A stretch of DNA of 64,000 bases, from contig NZ_AP018448.1 of the NCBI RefSeq assembly GCF_030294945.1, positions 5,176,001 through 5,240,000 of the forward strand, read 5' to 3'. The first letter of the stretch is position 1. Every line of letters begins with the position of its first letter. Source of the stretch: Streptomyces graminofaciens. GTDB lineage: Bacteria; Actinomycetota; Actinomycetes; Streptomycetales; Streptomycetaceae. The notes below the pieces were generated by a model. The model had not been told where the DNA came from. It saw only the letters and a program-made list of their open reading frames with translations, and made no database searches. Below, in pieces: positions 61,441 to 64,000 of this stretch. The position numbers and the translations under genes were made by a program.

Positions 61441-62202
61441 TCATCGGCTCCACCCCTCCCGGGCCGTGCCCAGCCAGTGGGCGATGGCTTCGCTGCGCGA
61501 GGAACTGTGCAGTTTCGCGAAGATGCGGTTGATGTGGTTCTTGACCGTCTTCTCGCTGATGAAGCAGGCGGAGGCGATTTGCTGGTTACTCATACCGGAT
61601 GCAATGAGGTCCATCACCTCCACCTCCCTTGAACTCAGGCCGTAGGACGGTTGGTTGGAGCGGTCAACACGGTACGACGACTGTGCCACAACTGATTGCA
61701 GCTGCGAAGAGTGGTCGTGACTTTCGTGTGAAGGTTTGTAGGAAACGCCGAGCGAAGTTGAGACAGCGGTGGAGGCGGAGGAGGAGATAGTCGGGCGGCC
61801 CTCCCTCAAGTCCCGAACGGCCTCGATCAGTTCGGGGGCCGTGAAGTCGCCGTGGACCAGGTAGCCGACCGCGCCCTGGTGCAGGGCCTCGGCCACGACC
61901 TCGGGTTCCGTGCTGTAGGTCAGCATCATCACGGGGGCCAGCGCGGCCAGTTCGGGGAGCGCGGTCAGGCCGTCCGTGCCGGGCATGCGGACGTCGAGGA
62001 GGACCACGTCCGGGTCACTTCGCCGTGCCTCTGCCACCGCCTCCTCGCCGTTCGTCGCCTGTGCCACGACCTCGATGTCGGGGTGGCCGCCGAGCAGCGC
62101 GGCGAGGCCTGCGCGGACCACCGGGTTGTCGTCGGCGACGAGTACGCGGAGGGGGTGGGAAGCGGGGAGTTCCTGGTCCGGGGCCTGGTTCGGGTCAGGC
62201 AT
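61441..62202 (-). CDS. NarL-type response regulator in the Tad locus
   Basis: A 253-aa regulator: receiver domain (about 18-135) with phospho-acceptor Asp70 in DPDVVLLDVRMPGTDG and acidic pair ADDN, then a Ser/His-rich linker and LuxR HTH (about 185-250; LSSREVEVMDLIASGMSNQQ, IASACFISEKTVKNHINRIF). The usual Lys after YL is replaced by His (GYLVHGDF), common in this subgroup. ATG 62202 overlaps the kinase stop by eight bases. Likely controls the pilus genes. Confidence 0.93.
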   Translation of the reverse strand: MPDPNQAPDQELPASHPLRVLVADDNPVVRAGLAALLGGHPDIEVVAQATNGEEAVAEARRSDPDVVLLDVRMPGTDGLTALPELAALAPVMMLTYSTEPEVVAEALHQGAVGYLVHGDFTAPELIEAVRDLREGRPTISSSASTAVSTSLGVSYKPSHESHDHSSQLQSVVAQSSYRVDRSNQPSYGLSSREVEVMDLIASGMSNQQIASACFISEKTVKNHINRIFAKLHSSSRSEAIAHWLGTAREGWSR

Positions 62203-63772
62203 GGGCGGACTCCTGGGGCTGGGGGAAGGGTCGGGGGGCGGGGGCGGCGGGGTGGGCGAGCGGGAGGTGCAGGGTGACTTCCGTGCCTGGTGTGGTGGGT
62301 GTGCCGTCGTCGGGGGTCCCTCGGGTCAGGGTCAGTGCGGCGCCGGTCGACTGTGCTCGTTCCGCCATGCCCAGGAGGCCGAAGTGGCCGGAATTCGCCG
62401 CCGCTTCGAGGGTGGCCGTGGGGGGCAGGCCTACGCCGTCGTCCTTGATCGTGAGGTGGAGGCTGTCCGGGGAGACGGCCAGCCGTACTTCCGCCTGGGT
62501 CGCCCGCGCGTGGCGGTGGGTGTTCTCCAGGGCCTCCGAGACGATCGCCAGGAGGTGGCGGGTGGTGTCGGCGGGGAGGGGCGGGGGTGGGGGCCCCTGG
62601 TGGGTGAATGTCGTGGGGATGCCTGTGCGGGACTCGAAGTCCGTCGCCCTTGTCGTCAGTCCGGTCGTCAGGGCCACGGGTGTGGGCGTCGTCAGGTCCG
62701 TGTGGCGGCGCAGGTCCGTGAGGAGGTGGCGGGACTCCGTGGCGGCTCGGCGGGCTGCCGCCGCCATCAGGGTCGCCTGTTGGCTGACGACCGCGGGGTC
62801 AGGGTCCGGTCGGCCCGCGGACTGTGCGAGTGCCTCTGCCGCGAGGGAGAGGCCGTGCAGGGTCTTGGCGACCGAGTCGTGCAGCTCTCTGGCCAGGCGG
62901 GCGCGCTCGGACTCGACCGCTTCCGCCACGGCCAGGCGGGACGTGGCTTCCGAGAGGGCCTGGGTGGCCGTACCGAAGCGGAACACCAGGTTGCGGAGGG
63001 TGACGCCGATGATGCCGGCGGCGGCGCAGAAGCCGGCGATGAGGAGGGTGCTGGCGCCTGTGCCGGGGTGGTGTTCCCAGGCCCGGTGGACCGTGACGAG
63101 TACGGCGAGTTGGAGGCCGGTGAGGACACCGGCGCCGCGCCAGCCGTAGAGGAGGCCGGAGAGGAGGGGGGTGCAGACCGTGGCGTAGGCGAGGGGGGAG
63201 GCCGGGGAGGCGGTGAGGAGGAGGACCGCGCCGAAGAGGAGGTCCAGGGCCATGAGGGTGGGGTGGGCGAGGAGGCGGGGGGCGAAACGGTCCCAGTCCC
63301 TGAGCATGGCGTACGAGATGGTGATGCCGAGGACGGCGGCGGTGAGGACCGCGTAGCTCGGGGGGCCGTCGGTGGTGTTGGCCATGGCGAAGGGGGTGCC
63401 GATGGCGAGGGTGGTGAGGCGGACGGCGAAGGTCTGTCGGGAGAGGGATTGGAGGGCGTTGAGTTGGAGACGGAGGCCTGGTGGGGGTGGGGCGTCGTCT
63501 TGTAGGTAGCCGGTGCCGGGGGGTGAGGTGGGCCGGGGTCGGGAGTGCTCGCCGGTGCCGGGGCTGGGCGGGGGGAAGTCGTGCGGCCCGGCGCTTACAG
63601 GGTGCCGCTGCGCCCACCCGTGCCGCCCCAGCGGCACGACTGCCCGCAGCTGCGACAGCGTTAGGCCGTGGAGGCCAGCTGCGCCCTCTTGCCGCTGTCT
63701 GGACAGGTGGCGCCCCAGTCGCGTGGCCTCCCGCAGCTGGGACAGGCGACGAGTGAGCCGGTTGCCTCTCAT
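62195..63772 (-). CDS. sensor histidine kinase in the Tad locus
   Basis: A 525-aa NarX/DesK-type kinase. A Pro/Gln-rich N terminus (1-105) precedes about five hydrophobic segments (110-275; FAVRLTTLAIGTPFAMANTT, LLSGLLYGWRGAGVLTGLQL). HisKA_3 has RLARELHDSVAKTLHGLSLA (phospho-His), and the HATPase has IVSEALENTHRHARATQAEV and DDGVGLPPTATLEAAANSGH. ATG 63772 overlaps the TadC-like stop (ATGA). Cognate partner is the regulator downstream. No recognised extracellular sensor domain. Confidence 0.9.
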   Translation of the reverse strand: MRGNRLTRRLSQLREATRLGRHLSRQRQEGAAGLHGLTLSQLRAVVPLGRHGWAQRHPVSAGPHDFPPPSPGTGEHSRPRPTSPPGTGYLQDDAPPPPGLRLQLNALQSLSRQTFAVRLTTLAIGTPFAMANTTDGPPSYAVLTAAVLGITISYAMLRDWDRFAPRLLAHPTLMALDLLFGAVLLLTASPASPLAYATVCTPLLSGLLYGWRGAGVLTGLQLAVLVTVHRAWEHHPGTGASTLLIAGFCAAAGIIGVTLRNLVFRFGTATQALSEATSRLAVAEAVESERARLARELHDSVAKTLHGLSLAAEALAQSAGRPDPDPAVVSQQATLMAAAARRAATESRHLLTDLRRHTDLTTPTPVALTTGLTTRATDFESRTGIPTTFTHQGPPPPPLPADTTRHLLAIVSEALENTHRHARATQAEVRLAVSPDSLHLTIKDDGVGLPPTATLEAAANSGHFGLLGMAERAQSTGAALTLTRGTPDDGTPTTPGTEVTLHLPLAHPAAPAPRPFPQPQESAHA

Positions 63773-64000
63773 CGGCCCAAGATCTCGCCGAAGTTCGTGC
63801 CCGAGCCCAGGAACATGCCCGTGGCGATGAGGATCATCGTGGCGGGGAGCATGAAGATCAGAGTGACCATGGTGGCCTTGGGGATGGTGCGGGCGGCGCG
63901 GCGACGGGCGTTCTGGGCGTCTGTGCGGCGCATGTCGGCGGCCAGTTGGATCAGGGTCTCGGCGATGGGGCTGCCCAGTTCCTCGCCCTGCTGCAGTGCC
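63769..64000 (-). CDS. type II secretion F (TadC-like) protein, partial
   Basis: The 5' part lies outside the window. The visible 76 residues end the T2SF domain: LQQGEELGSPIAETLIQLAA, DMRRTDAQNARRRAARTIPK, then a hydrophobic segment ATMVTLIFMLPATMILIATG and MFLGSGTNFGEILGR. This matches the second membrane protein of Tad pilus platforms (TadC). Its stop overlaps the kinase start, so the two-component genes are in the pilus operon. Confidence 0.88.
   Translation of the reverse strand, partial: ALQQGEELGSPIAETLIQLAADMRRTDAQNARRRAARTIPKATMVTLIFMLPATMILIATGMFLGSGTNFGEILGR

Overview
The window is a high-GC actinobacterial chromosome segment, almost certainly Streptomyces. Evidence: very high third-position GC, many GTG/TTG starts and leaderless promoters, a WhiB-like regulator, two SpoIIE/PP2C phosphatases with RsbW-like kinase domains, polyphosphate glucokinase, a small SARP, and short palindromic intergenic repeats. 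From memory, the order glpX - wblI - DUF1707 - class I fumarase - fumC - FomD-like - PP2C - PBP - (oxyR/ahpC) - ahpD matches the central S. coelicolor chromosome; no alignment was run. I see no rRNA, tRNA or CRISPR array.

Layout. 0.3-4.4 kb: Sdh1-type succinate dehydrogenase operon (membrane subunit, flavoprotein, iron-sulfur). 4.6-14.6 kb: coiled-coil membrane protein, PAS/GAF/PP2C phosphatase, anti-sigma-like ATPase, Nudix hydrolase, SPOR-like protein, GntR/UTRA regulator, septum-formation-type membrane protein, threonine-synthase-like PLP enzyme. 14.6-16.8 kb: SNF2 helicase. 16.9-22.1 kb: an accessory cassette, described below. 22.2-29.8 kb: ychF, ppgK, ispH, xseAB, a RutE-like nitroreductase and a DUF4245 protein, with two MITE-like palindromes of about 180 bp. 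29.9-37.8 kb: glpX, wblI, DUF1707, two fumarases, a lipoprotein and a FomD-like DUF402 protein. 38.1-46.9 kb: second PP2C phosphatase, class A PBP, PadR plus ABC/FtsX transporter. 46.9-56.2 kb: probable oxyR remnant and orphan ahpD, methyltransferase, AlkZ-like protein, isoprenyl transferase, PIN-PhoH protein, SLT-domain secreted protein, AI-2E transporter, DHFR-like reductase. 56.3-59.2 kb: ankyrin/HEAT protein, then a likely mobile-element remnant (two small ORFs, short GntR, broken PIN toxin). 59.2-64 kb: a Tad/Flp pilus operon containing its own two-component system; it runs off the right edge.

Most interesting system (16.95-22.14 kb). A 59-aa gene at 20440-20619 (minus) encodes a peptide with a basic, amphipathic-looking leader ending in an AxA site and an 8-cysteine core of about 35 residues. 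Around it lie a CxxC redoxin, a MauE-type redox membrane protein, a second redoxin that lacks the resolving Cys, an ABC exporter without a peptidase domain and an S26 signal peptidase, all on the same strand, with a divergent small SARP. The intergenic region between the SARP and the operon carries heptamers repeated every 11 bp, as expected of a SARP operator. The precursor is bracketed by two strong hairpins. I infer export by the ABC protein, leader removal by the S26 peptidase and oxidative folding outside the cell by the MauE/redoxin set. The peptide's function is unknown.
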